This document shows positions 1 to 15,000 of a DNA stretch of 64,000 nt, piece by piece. The notes below the pieces were generated by a model. That model was not told the origin of the DNA. It saw only the letters and a list, made by a program, of their open reading frames with translations, and made no database searches. Position 1 is the stretch's first letter. Each line of letters opens with the position of its first letter. The translations under genes and the position numbers were made by a program. Source of the stretch: Bursaphelenchus xylophilus (lineage: Eukaryota; Nematoda; Chromadorea; Rhabditida; Aphelenchoididae); NCBI GenBank assembly GCA_904066235.2, contig CAJFCV020000001.1, forward strand, positions 10,411,291-10,475,290, written 5' to 3'.

Positions 1-3000
1 AGTGAATTGACAAGACATACACCATTCGAAAGCTAATCGCCTGAGATTTTAGCATGGCAAGTTTCAGCTTTTTTGGAATCAAATTACGCCGACACTGGGC
101 GAAAAACTCTGATATTATACTAGATACCGGTTTTAAAAAAAAGTGAATTAGTGATGAAGGAGTGAATTGACAACACATACACCATTCGAAAGCTAATCGC
201 CTGAGATTTTAGCGTGGCAAGTTTCAGCTTTTTTGGAATCAAATTGCGCCGACACTGGGCGAAACACTCTGATATTATACTAGACACCGGTTTTAAAAAA
301 AAGTGAATTAGTGATGAAGGAGTGAATTGACAACACATACACCATTCGAAAGCTAATCGCCTGAGATTTTAGCGTGGCAAGTTTCAGCTTTTTTGGAATC
401 AAATTGCGCCGACACTGGGCGAAACACTCTGATATTATACTAGACACCGGTTTTAAAAAAAAGTGAATTAGTGATGAAGGAGTGAATTGACAAGACATAC
501 GCCATTCGAAAGCTAATCGCCTGAGATTTTAGCATGGCAAGTTTCAGCATTTTTGGAATCAAACTACGCCCGCCATAGGCCAAAAACTCTGATATTATAC
601 TAGACACCGGTTTTAAAAAAAAGTGAATTAGTGATGAAGGAGTGAATTGACAAGACATACACCATTCGAAAGCTAATCGCCTGGGATTTTAGCTTGGCAA
701 GTTTCAGCATTTTTGGAATCAAACTGCGCCCACACTGGGCGAAACACTCTGATATTATACTAGACACCGGTTTTAAAAAAAGTGAATTAGTGATGAAGGA
801 GTGAATTGACAAGACATACACCATTCGAAAGCTAATCGCCTGAGATTTTAGCATGGCAAGTTTCAGCTTTTTTGGAATCAAATTGCGCCGACACTGGGCG
901 AAACACTCTGATATTATACTAGACACCAATTTAAAAAAAAGTGAATTAGTGATGAAGGAGTGAATTGACAAGACATACACCATTCGAAAGCTAATCGCCT
1001 GAGATTTTAGCGTGGCAAGTTTCAGCTCTTTTGCAATCAAATTACGCCGACACTGGGCGAAACACTCTGATATTATACTAGACACCGGTTTTAAAAAAAG
1101 TGAATTAGTGATGAAGGAGTGAATTGACAAGACATACACCATTCGAAAGCTAATCGCCTGAGATTTTAGCATGGCAAGTTTCAGCTTTTTTGGAATCAAA
1201 TTACGCCGACACTGGGCGAAAAACTCTGATATTATACTAGACACCGGTTTTAAAAAAAGTGAATTAGTGATGAAGGAGTGAATTGACAAGACATACACCA
1301 TTCGAAAGCTAATCGCCTGAGATTTTAGCATGGCAAGTTTCAGCTTTTTTGGAATCAAATTACGCCGACACTGGGCGAAACACTCTGATATTATACTAGA
1401 CACCGGTTTTAAAAAAAGTGAATTAGTGATGAAGGAGTGAATTGACAAGACATACACCATTCGAAAGCTAATCGCCTGAGATTTTAGCGTGGCAAGTTTC
1501 AGCTTTTTTGGAATCAAATTGCGCCGACACTGGGCGAAACACTCTGATATTATACTAGACACCGGTTTTAAAAAAAAGTGAATTAGTGATGAAGGAGTGA
1601 ATTGACAAGACATACACCATTCGAAAGCTAATCGCCTGAGATTTTAGCTTGGCAAGTTTCAGCATTTTTGGAATCAAACTGCGCCCACACTGGGCGAAAA
1701 ACTCTGATATTATACTAGATACCGGTTTTAAAAAAAAGTGAATTAGTGATGAAGGAGTGAATTGACAACACATACACCATTCGAAAGCTAATCGCCTGAG
1801 ATTTTAGCGTGGCAAGTTTCAGCTTTTTTGGAATCAAATTGCGCCGACACTGGGCGAAACACTCTGATATTATACTAGACACCGGTTTTAAAAAAAGTGA
1901 ATTAGTGATGAAGGAGTGAATTGACAACACATACACCATTCGAAAGCTAATCGCCTGAGATTTTAGCGTGGCAAGTTTCAGCTTTTTTGGAATCAAATTG
2001 CGCCGACACTGGGCGAAACACTCTGATATTATACTAGACACCGGTTTTAAAAAAAGTGAATTAGTGATGAAGGAGTGAATTGACAAGACATACGCCATTC
2101 GAAAGCTAATCGCCTGAGATTTTAGCATGGCAAGTTTCAGCATTTTTGGAATCAAACTACGCCCGCCATAGGCCAAAAACTCTGATATTATACTAGACAC
2201 CGGTTTTAAAAAAAAGTGAATTAGTGATGAAGGAGTGAATTGACAAGACATACACCATTCGAAAGCTAATCGCCTGAGATTTTAGCGTGGCAAGTTTCAG
2301 CTTTTTTGGAATCAAATTGCGCCGACACTGGGCGAAACACTCTGATATTATACTAGACACCGGTTTAAAAAAAAGTGAATTAGTGATGAAGGAGTGAATT
2401 GACAAGACATACACCATTCGAAAGCTAATCGCCTGAGATTTTAGCTTGGCAAGTTTCAGCATTTTTGGAATCAAACTGCGCCCACACTGGGCGAAACACT
2501 CTGATATTATACTAGACACCGGTTTTAAAAAAAGTGAATTAGTGATGAAGGAGTGAATTGACAAGACATACACCATTCGAAAGCTAATCGCCTGAGATTT
2601 TAGCTTGGCAAGTTTCAGCATTTTTGGAATCAAACTGCGCCCACACTGGGCGAAACACTCTGATATTATACTAGACACCGGTTTTAAAAAAAGTGAATTA
2701 GTGATGAAGGAGTGAATTGACAAGACATACACCATTCGAAAGCTAATCGCCTGAGATTTTAGCATGGCAAGTTTCAGCTTTTTTGGAATCAAATTGCGCC
2801 GACACTGGGCGAAACACTCTGATATTATACTAGACACCGGTTTAAAAAAAGTGAATTAGTGATGAAGGAGTGAATTGACAAGACATACACCATTCGAAAG
2901 CTAATCGCCTGAGATTTTAGCGTGGCAAGTTTCAGCTTTTTTGGAATCAAATTGCGCCGACACTGGGCGAAACACTCTGATATTATACTAGACACCGGTT

Positions 3001-6000
3001 TTAAAAAAAGTGAATTAGTGATGAAGGAGTGAATTGACAAGACATACACCATTCGAAAGCTAATCGCCTGAGATTTTAGCTTGGCAAGTTTCAGCATTTT
3101 TGGAATCAAACTGCGCCCACACTGGGCGAAACACTCTGATATTATACTAGACACCGGTTTTAAAAAAAGTGAATTAGTGATGAAGGAGTGAATTGACAAG
3201 ACATACACCATTCGAAAGCTAATCGCCTGAGATTTTAGCATGGCAAGTTTCAGCTTTTTTGGAATCAAATTACGCCGACACTGGGCGAAAAACTCTGATA
3301 TTATACTAGATACCGGTTTTAAAAAAAGTGAATTAGTGATGACGGAGTGAATTGACAAGACATACACCATTCGAAAGCTAATCGCCTGAGATTTTAGCGT
3401 GGCAAGTTTCAGCTTTTTTGGAATCAAATTGCGCCGACACTGGGCGAAACACTCTGATATTATACTAGACACCGGTTTTAAAAAAAGTGAATTAGTGATG
3501 AAGGAGTGAATTGACAAGACATACACCATTCGAAAGCTAATCGCCTGAGATTTTAGCGTGGCAAGTTTCAGCTTTTTTGGAATCAAATTACGCCGACACT
3601 GGGCGAAACACTCTGATATTATACTAGACACCGGTTTTAAAAAAAGTGAATTAGTGATGAAGGAGTGAATTGACAAGACATACACCATTCGAAAGCTAAT
3701 CGCCTGAGATTTTAGCGTGGCAAGTTTCAGCTTTTTTGGAATCAAATTACGCCGACACTGGGCGAAAAACTCTGATATTATACTAGATACCGGTTTTAAA
3801 AAAAGTGAATTAGTGATGACGGAGTGAATTGACAAGACATACGCCATTCGAAAGCTAATCGCCTGAGATTTTAGCATGGCAAGTTTCAGCATTTTTGGAA
3901 TCAAACTACGCCCGCCCCAGGCCAAAAACTCTGATATTATACTAGACACCGGTTTTAAAAAAAGTGAATTAGTGATGAAGGAGTGAATTGACAAGACATA
4001 CACCATTCGAAAGCTAATCGCCTGAGATTTTAGCTTGGCAAGTTTCAGCATTTTTGGAATCAAACTGCGCCCACACTGGGCGAAAAAATCTGATATTATA
4101 CTAGACACCGGTTTTAAAAAAAAGTGAATTAGTGATGAAGGAGTGAATTGACAAGACATACACCATTCGAAAGCTAATCGCCTGAGATTTTAGCGTGGCA
4201 AGTTTCAGCTTTTTTGGAATCAAATTACGCCGACACTGGGCGAAACACTCTGATATTATACTAGACACCGGTTTTAAAAAAAGTGAATTAGTGATGAAGG
4301 AGTGAATTGACAAGACATACACCATTCGAAAGCTAATCGCCTGAGATTTTAGCGTGGCAAGTTTCAGCTTTTTTGGAATCAAATTACGCCGACACTGGGC
4401 GAAAAACTCTGATATTATACTAGATACCGGTTTTAAAAAAAAGTGAATTAGTGATGACGGAGTGAATTGACAAGACATACGCCATTCGAAAGCTAATCGC
4501 CTGAGATTTTAGCATGGCAAGTTTCAGCATTTTTGGAATCAAACTACGCCCGCCCCAGGCCAAAAACTCTGATATTATACTAGACACCGGTTTTAAAAAA
4601 AGTGAATTAGTGATGAAGGAGTGAATTGACAAGACATACACCATTCGAAAGCTAATCGCCTGAGATTTTAGCTTGGCAAGTTTCAGCATTTTTGGAATCA
4701 AACTGCGCCCACACTGGGCGAAAAAATCTGATATTATACTAGACACCGGTTTTAAAAAAAAGTGAATTAGTGATGAAGGAGTGAATTGACAAGACATACA
4801 CCATTCGAAAGCTAATCGCCTGAGATTTTAGCATGGCAAGTTTCAGCTTTTTTGGAATCAAATTGCGCCGACACTGGGCGAAACACTCTGATATTATACT
4901 AGACACCGGTTTAAAAAAAAGTGAATTAGTGATGACAGAGTGAATTGACAAGACATACACCATTCGAAAGCTAATCGCCTGCGATTTTAGCATGGCAAGT
5001 TTCAGCTTTTTTGGAATCAAATTGCGCCGACACTGGGCGAAACACTCTGATATTATACTAGACACCGGTTTTAAAAAAAGTGAATTAGTGATGAAGGAGT
5101 GAATTGACAGGACATACACCATTCGAAAGCTAATCGCCTGAGATTTTAGCTTGGCAAGTTTCAGCATTTTTGGAATCAAACTGCGCCCACACTGGGCGAA
5201 ACACTCTGATATTATACTAGACACCGGTTTTAAAAAAAGTGAATTAGTGATGAAGGAGTGAATTGACAAGACATACACCATTCGAAAGCTAATCGCCTGA
5301 GATTTTAGCATGGCAAGTTTCAGCTTTTTTGGAATCAAATTGCGCCGACACTGGGCGAAACACTCGGATATTATACTAGACACCGGTTTAAAAAAAGTGA
5401 ATTAGTGATGACAGAGTGAATTGACAAGACATACACCATTCGAAAGCTAATCGCCTGCGATTTTAGCATGGCAAGTTTCAGCTTTTTTGGAATCAAATTG
5501 CGCCGACACTGGGCGAAACACTCTGATATTATACTAGACACCGGTTTTAAAAAAAGTGAATTAGTGATGAAGGAGTGAATTGACAAGACATACACCATTC
5601 GAAAGCTAATCGCCTGAGATTTTAGCTTGGCAAGTTTCAGCATTTTTGGAATCAAACTGCGCCCACACTGGGCGAAACACTCTGATATTATACTAGACAC
5701 CGGTTTTAAAAAAAGTGAATTAGTGATGAAGGAGTGAATTGACAAGACATACACCATTCGAAAGCTAATCGCCTGAGATTTTAGCATGGCAAGTTTCAGC
5801 TTTTTTGGAATCAAATTGCGCCGACACTGGGCGAAACACTCGGATATTATACTAGACACCGGTTTAAAAAAAGTGAATTAGTGATGACAGAGTGAATTGA
5901 CAAGACATACACCATTCGAAAGCTAATCGCCTGCGATTTTAGCATGGCAAGTTTCAGCTTTTTTGGAATCAAATTGCGCCGACACTGGGCGAAACACTCT

Positions 6001-9000
6001 GATATTATACTAGACACCGGTTTTAAAAAAAGTGAATTAGTGATGAAGGAGTGAATTGACAAGACATACACCATTCGAAAGCTAATCGCCTGAGATTTTA
6101 GCTTGGCAAGTTTCAGCATTTTTGGAATCAAACTGCGCCCACACTGGGCGAAACACTCTGATATTATACTAGACACCGGTTTTAAAAAAAGTGAATTAGT
6201 GATGAAGGAGTGAATTGACAAGACATACACCATTCGAAAGCTAATCGCCTGAGATTTTAGCATGGCAAGTTTCAGCTTTTTTGGAATCAAATTGCGCCGA
6301 CACTGGGCGAAACACTCTGATATTATACTAGACACCGGTTTAAAAAAAGTGAATTAGTGATGACAGAGTGAATTGACAAGACATACACCATTCGAAAGCT
6401 AATCGCCTGAGATTTTAGCATGGCAAGTTTCAGCTTTTTTGGAATCAAATTGCGCCGACACTGGGCGAAACACTCTGATATTATACTAGACACCGGTTTA
6501 AAAAAAGTGAATTAGTGATGACAGAGTGAATTGACAAGACATACACCATTCGAAAGCTAATTGCCTGAGATTTTAGCATGGCAAGTTTCAGCATTTTTGG
6601 AATCAAACTGCGCCGACACTGGGCGAAAAACTCTGATATTATACTAGATACCGGTTTTAAAAAAAAGTGAATTAGTGATGACGGAGTGAATTGACAAGAC
6701 ATACGCCATTCGAAAGCTAATCGCCTGAGATTTTAGCATGGCAAGTTTCAGCATTTTTGGAATCAAACTACGCCCACACTGGGCGAAACACTCTGATATT
6801 ATACTAGACACCGGTTTAAAAAAAGTGAATTAGTGATGAAGGAGTGAATTGACAACACATACACCATTCGAAAGCTAATCGCCTGAGATTTTAGCGTGGC
6901 AAGTTTCAGCATTTTTGGAATCAAACTACGCCCACACTGGGCGAAACACTCTGATATTATACTAGACACCGGTTTAAAAAAAGTGAATTAGTGATGACAG
7001 AGTGAATTGACAAGACATACACCATTCGAAAGCTAATTGCCTGAGATTTTAGCATGGCAAGTTTCAGCTCTTTTGCAATCAAATTACGCCGACACTGGGC
7101 GAAAAACTCTGATATTATACTAGATACCGGTTTTAAAAAAAGTGAATTAGTGATGACGGAGTGAATTGACAAGACATACGCCATTCGAAAGCTAATCGCC
7201 TGAGATTTTAGCATGGCAAGTTTCAGCTTTTTTGGAACCAAATTGCGCCGACACTGGGCGAAACACTCTGATATTATACTAGACACCGGTTTAAAAAAAG
7301 TGAATTAGTGATGACAGAGTGAATTGACAAGACATACACCATTCGAAAGCTAATTGCCTGAGATTTTAGCATGGCAAGTTTCAGCATTTTTGGAATCAAA
7401 CTACGCCCACACTGGGCGAAACACTCTGATATTATACTAGACACCGGTTTAAAAAAAGTGAATTAGTGATGAAGGAGTGAATTGACAACACATACACCAT
7501 TCGAAAGCTAATCGCCTGAGATTTTAGCGTGGCAAGTTTCAGCATTTTTGGAATCAAACTACGCCCACACTGGGCGAAACACTCTGATATTATACTAGAC
7601 ACCGGTTTAAAAAAAGTGAATTAGTGATGACAGAGTGAATTGACAAGACATACACCATTCGAAAGCTAATTGCCTGAGATTTTAGCATGGCAAGTTTCAG
7701 CTCTTTTGCAATCAAATTACGCCGACACTGGGCGAAAAACTCTGATATTATACTAGATACCGGTTTTAAAAAAAGTGAATTAGTGATGACGGAGTGAATT
7801 GACAAGACATACGCCATTCGAAAGCTAATCGCCTGAGATTTTAGCATGGCAAGTTTCAGCTTTTTTGGAATCAAATTGCGCCGACACTGGGCGAAACACT
7901 CTGATATTATACTAGACACCGGTTTAAAAAAAAGTGAATTAGTGATGACAGAGTGAATTGACAAGACATACACCATTCGAAAGCTAATCGCCTGAGATTT
8001 TAGCTTGGCAAGTTTCAGCATTTTTGGAATCAAACTGCGCCCACACTGGGCGAAACACTCTGATATTATACTAGACACCGGTTTTAAAAAAAGTGAATTA
8101 GTGATGAAGGAGTGAATTGACAAGACATACACCATTCGAAAGCTAATCGCCTGAGATTTTAGCATGGCAAGTTTCAGCTTTTTTGGAATCAAATTGCGCC
8201 GACACTGGGCGAAACACTCTGATATTATACTAGACACCGGTTTAAAAAAAGTGAATTAGTGATGACAGAGTGAATTGACAGGACATACACCATTCGAAAG
8301 CTAATCGCCTGAGATTTTAGCTTGGCAAGTTTCAGCATTTTTGGAATCAAACTGCGCCCACACTGGGCGAAACACTCTGATATTATACTAGACACCGGTT
8401 TTAAAAAAAGTGAATTAGTGATGAAGGAGTGAATTGACAAGACATACACCATTCGAAAGCTAATCGCCTGAGATTTTAGCATGGCAAGTTTCAGCTTTTT
8501 TGGAATCAAATTGCGCCGACACTGGGCGAAACACTCTGATATTATACTAGAAACCGGTTTAAAAAAAAGTGAATTAGTGATGACAGAGTGAATTGACAAG
8601 ACATACACCATTCGAAAGCTAATCGCCTGCGATTTTAGCATGGCAAGTTTCAGCTTTTTTGGAATCAAATTGCGCCGACACTGGGCGAAACACTCTGATA
8701 TTATACTAGACACCGGTTTTAAAAAAAAGTGAATTAGTGATGAAGGAGTGAATTGACAAGACATACACCATTCGAAAGCTAATCGCCTGAGATTTTAGCT
8801 TGGCAAGTTTCAGCATTTTTGGAATCAAACTGCGCCCACACTGGGCGAAACACTCTGATATTATACTAGACACCGGTTTTAAAAAAAGTGAATTAGTGAT
8901 GAAGGAGTGAATTGACAAGACATACACCATTCGAAAGCTAATCGCCTGAGATTTTAGCGTGGCAAGTTTCAGCTCTTTTGCAATCAAATTACGCCGACAC

Positions 9001-12000
9001 TGGGCGAAACACTCTGATATTATACTAGACACCGGTTTTAAAAAAAGTGAATTAGTGATGACGGAGTGAATTGACAAGACATACACCATTCGAAAGCTAA
9101 TCGCCTGAGATTTTAGCATGGCAAGTTTCAGCATTTTTGGAATCAAACTACGCCCACACTGGGCGAAACACTCTGATATTATACTAGACACCGGTTTTAA
9201 AAAAAGTGAATTAGTGATGAAGGAGTGAATTGACAAGACATACGCCATTCGAAAGCTAATTGCCTGAGATTTTAGCATGGCAAGTTTCAGCATTTTTGGA
9301 ATCAAACTACGCCCACACTGGGCGAAACACTCTGATATTATACTAGACACCGGTTTTAAAAAAAGTGAATTAGTGATGAAGGAGTGAATTGACAACACAT
9401 ACACCATTCGAAAGCTAATCGCCTGAGATTTTAGCGTGGCAAGTTTCAGCATTTTTGGAATCAAACTACGCCCACACTGGGCGAAACACTCTGATATTAT
9501 ACTATTATAGACACCGGTTTAAAAAAAAAGTGAATTAGTGATGAAGGAGTGAATTGACAAGACATACACCATTCGAAAGCTAATCGCCTGCGATTTTAGC
9601 ATGGCAAGTTTCAACTTTTTTGGAATCAAATTGCGCCGACACTGGGCGAAACACTCTGATATTATACTAGACACCGGTTTTAAAAAAAGTGAATTAGTGA
9701 TGAAGGAGTGAATTGACAAGACATACACCATTCGAAAGCTAATCGCCTGAGATTTTAGCATGGCAAGTTTCAGCTTTTTTGGAATCAAATTGCGCCGACA
9801 CTGGGCGAAACACTCTGATATTATACTAGAAACCGGTTTAAAAAAAAGTGAATTAGTGATGACAGAGTGAATTGACAAGACATACACCATTCGAAAGCTA
9901 ATCGCCTGCGATTTTAGCATGGCAAGTTTCAGCTTTTTTGGAATCAAATTGCGCCGACACTGGGCGAAACACTCTGATATTATACTAGACACCGGTTTTA
10001 AAAAAAGTGAATTAGTGATGAAGGAGTGAATTGACAAGACATACACCATTCGAAAGCTAATCGCCTGAGATTTTAGCTTGGCAAGTTTCAGCATTTTTGG
10101 AATCAAACTGCGCCCACACTGGGCGAAACACTCTGATATTATACTAGACACCGGTTTTAAAAAAAGTGAATTAGTGATGACGGAGTGAATTGACAAGACA
10201 TACGCCATTCGAAAGCTAATCGCCTGAGATTTTAGCATGGCAAGTTTCAGCATTTTTGGAATCAAACTACGCCCACACTGGGCGAAACACTCTGATATTA
10301 TACTAGACACCGGTTTTAAAAAAAGTGAATTAGTGATGAAGGAGTGAATTGACAAGACATACGCCATTCGAAAGCTAATTGCCTGAGATTTTAGCATGGC
10401 AAGTTTCAGCATTTTTGGAATCAAACTACGCCCACACTGGGCGAAACACTCTGATATTATACTAGACACCGGTTTTAAAAAAAGTGAATTAGTGATGAAG
10501 GAGTGAATTGACAACACATACACCATTCGAAAGCTAATCGCCTGAGATTTTAGCGTGGCAAGTTTCAGCATTTTTGGAATCAAACTACGCCCACACTGGG
10601 CGAAACACTCTGATATTATACTAGACACCGGTTTTAAAAAAAGTGAATTAGTGATGAAGGAGTGAATTGACAAGACATACGCCATTCGAAAGCTAATCGC
10701 CTGAGATTTTAGCATGGCAAGTTTCAGCATTTTTGGAATCAAACTACGCCCACACTGGGCGAAACACTCTGATATTATACTAGACACCGGTTTAAAAAAA
10801 AGTGAATTAGTGATGAAGGAGTGAATTGACAAGACATACACCATTCGAAAGCTAATCGCCTGCGATTTTAGCATGGCAAGTTTCAACTTTTTTGGAATCA
10901 AATTGCGCCGACACTGGGCGAAACACTCTGATATTATACTAGACACCGGTTTTAAAAAAAGTGAATTAGTGATGAAGGAGTGAATTGACAAGACATACAC
11001 CATTCGAAAGCTAATCGCCTGAGATTTTAGCATGGCAAGTTTCAGCTTTTTTGGAATCAAATTACGCCGACACTGGGCGAAAAACTCTGATATTATACTA
11101 GATACCGGTTTTAAAAAAAGTGAATTAGTGATGACGGAGTGAATTGACAAGACATACGCCATTCGAAAGCTAATTGCCTGAGATTTTAGCATGGCAAGTT
11201 TCAGCTTTTTTGGAATCAAATTACGCCGACACTGGGCGAAAAACTCTGATATTATACTAGATACCGGTTTTAAAAAAAAGTGAATTAGTGATGACGGAGT
11301 GAATTGACACGACATACGCCATTCGAAAGCTAATTGCCTGAGATTTTAGCATGGCAAGTTTCAGCTCTTTTGCAATCAAACTACGCCCACACTGGGCGAA
11401 ACACTCTGATATTATACTATTATAGACACCGGTTTAAAAAAAAAGTGAATTAGTGATGAAGGAGTGAATTGACAACACATACACCATTCGAAAGCTAATC
11501 GCCTGAGATTTTAGCATGGCAAGTTTCAGCTTTTTCGGAATCAAATTGCGCCGACACTGGGCGAAACACTCTGATATTATACTATTATAGACACCGGTTT
11601 AAAAAAAAAGTGAATTAGTGATGAAGGAGTGAATTGACAACACATACACCATTCGAAAGCTAATCGCCTGAGATTTTAGCATGGCAAGTTTCAGCTTTTT
11701 CGGAATCAAATTGCGCCGACACTGGGCGAAACACTCTGATATTATACTAGACACCGGTTTTAAAAAAAGTGAATTAGTGATGAAGGAGTGAATTGACAAG
11801 ACATACACCATTCGAAAGCTAATCGCCTGAGATTTTAGCGTGGCAAGTTTCAGCATTTTTGGAATCAAACTACGCCCACACTGGGCAAAACACTCTGATA
11901 TTATACTAGACACCGGTTTAAAAAAAAAGTGAATTAGTGATGAAGGAGTGAATTGACAAGACATACACCATTCGAAAGCTAATCGCCTGAGATTTTAGCG

Positions 12001-15000
12001 TGGCAAGTTTCAGCATTTTTTGAATCAAACTGCGCCCACACTGGGCGAAACACTCTGATATTATACTAGACACCGGTTTTAAAAAAAGTGAATTAGTGAT
12101 GAAGGAGTGAATTGACAACACATACACCATTCGAAAGCTAATCGCCTGAGATTTTAGCATGGCGAGTTTCAGCTTTTTTGGAATCAAATTCCGCAGACAC
12201 TGGGCGAAACACTCTGATATTATACTAGACACCGGTTTTAAAAAAAAGTGAATTAGTGATGAAGGAGTGAATTGACAAGACATACACCATTCGAAAGCTA
12301 ATCGCCTGAGATTTTAGCGTGGCAAGTTTCAGCATTTTTGGAATCAAACTACGCCCACACTGGGCAAAACACTCTGATATTATACTAGACACCGGTTTAA
12401 AAAAAAAGTGAATTAGTGATGAAGGAGTGAATTGACAAGACATACACCATTCGAAAGCTAATCGCCTGAGATTTTAGCGTGGCAAGTTTCAGCATTTTTG
12501 GAATCAAACTGCGCCCACACTGGGCGAAACACTCTGATATTATACTAGACACCGGTTTAAAAAAAAGTGAATTAGTGATGAAGGAGTGAATTGACAAGAC
12601 ATACACCATTCGAAAGCTAATCGCCTGAGATTTTAGCATGGCAAGTTTCAGCTTCTTTGGAATCAAACTACGCCCACACTGGGCGAAACACTCTGATATT
12701 ATACTAGACACCGGTTTAAAAAAAAGTGAATTAGTGATGAAGGAGTGAATTGACAAGACATACACCATTCGAAAGCTAATCGCCTGAGATTTTAGCATGG
12801 CAAGTTTCAGCTTCTTTGGAATCAAACTGCGCCCACACTGGGCGAAACACTCTGATATTATACTAGACACCGGTTTAAAAAAAAAGTGAATTAGTGATGA
12901 AGGAGTGAATTGACAAGACATACACCATTCGAAAGCTAATCGCCTGAGATTTTAGCGTGGCAAGTTTCAGCATTTTTGGAATCAAACTACGCCCACACTG
13001 GGCGAAACACTCTGATATTATACTAGACACCGGTTTTAAAAAAAGTGAATTAGTGATGAAGGAGTGAATTGACAAGACACACACCATTCGAAAGCTAATC
13101 GCCTGAGATTTTAGCGTGGCAAGTTTCAGCATTTTTGGAATCAAACTGCGCCCACACTGGGCGAAACACTCTGATATTATACTAGACACCGGTTTAAAAA
13201 AAAGTGAATTAGTGATGAAGGAGTGAATTGACAAGACATACACCATTCGAAAGCTAATCGCCTGAGATTTTAGCATGGCAAGTTTCAGCATTTTTGGAAT
13301 CAAACTACGCCCACACTGGGCGAAACACTCTGATATTATACTAGACACCGGTTTTAAAAAAAAGTGAATTAGTGATGAAGGAGTGAATTGACAAGACATA
13401 CACCATTCGAAAGCTAATCGCCTGAGATTTTAGCATGGCAAGTTTCAGCATTTTTGGAATCAAACTACGCCCGCCCCAGGCCAAAAACTCTGATATTATA
13501 CTAGACACCGGTTTTAAAAAAAAGTGAATTAGTGATGAAGGAGTGAATTGACAAGACATACACCATTCGAAAGCTAATCGCCTGAGATTTTAGCGTGGCA
13601 AGTTTCAGCATTTTTGGAATCAAACTGCGCCCACACTGGGCGAAACACTCTGATATTATACTAGACACCGGTTTAAAAAAAAGTGAATTAGTGATGAAGG
13701 AGTGAATTGACAAGACATACACCATTCAAAAGCTAATCGCCTGAGATTTTAGCGTGGCAAGTTTCAGCATTTTTGGAATCAAACTACGCCCACACTGGGC
13801 GAAACACTCTGATATTATACTAGACACCGGTTTTAAAAAAAGTGAATTAGTGATGAAGGAGTGAATTGACAAGACACACACCATTCGAAAGCTAATCGCC
13901 TGAGATTTTAGCGTGGCAAGTTTCAGCATTTTTGGAATCAAACTGCGCCCACACTGGGCGAAACACTCTGATATTATACTAGACACCGGTTTAAAAAAAA
14001 AGTGAATTAGTGATGAAGGAGTGAATTGACAAGACATACACCATTCGAAAGCTAATCGCCTGAGATTTTAGCATGGCAAGTTTCAGCATTTTTGGAATCA
14101 AACTACGCCCACACTGGGCGAAACACTCTGATATTATACTAGACACCGGTTTTAAAAAAAAGTGAATTAGTGATGAAGGAGTGAATTGGCAAGACACACA
14201 CCATTCGAAAGCTAATCGCCTGAGATTTTAGCGTGGCAAGTTTCAGCATTTTTGCAATCAAACTACGCCCACACTGGGCGAAACACTCTGATATTATACT
14301 ATTATAGACACCGGTTTAAAAAAAAAGTGAATTAGTGATGAAGGAGTGAATTGACAACACATACACCATTCGAAAGCTAATCGCCTGAGATTTTAGCATG
14401 GCAAGTTTCAGCTTTTTCGGAATCAAATTGCGCCGACACTGGGCGAAACACTCTGATATTATACTATTATAGACACCGGTTTAAAAAAAAAGTGAATTAG
14501 TGATGAAGGAGTGAATTGACAACACATACACCATTCGAAAGCTAATCGCCTGAGATTTTAGCGTGGCAAGTTTCAGCATTTTTGGAATCAAACTACGCCG
14601 ACACTGGGCGAAACACTCTGATATTATACTATTATAGACACCGGTTTAAAAAAAAAGTGAATTAGTGATGAAGGAGTGAATTGACAAGACATACACCATT
14701 CGAAAGCTAATCGCCTGAGATTTTAGCATGGCAAGTTTCAGCTTTTTCGGAATCAAATTGCGCCGACACTGGGCGAAACACTCTGATATTATACTATTAT
14801 AGACACCGGTTTAAAAAAAGTGAATTAGTGATGAAGGAGTGAATTGACAAGACATACACCATTCGAAAGCTAATCGCCTGAGATTTTAGCGTGGCAAGTT
14901 TCAGCATTTTTGGAATCAAACTACGCCCACACTGGGCGAAACACTCTGATATTATACTAGACACCGGTTTTAAAAAAAGTGAATTAGTGATGAAGGAGTG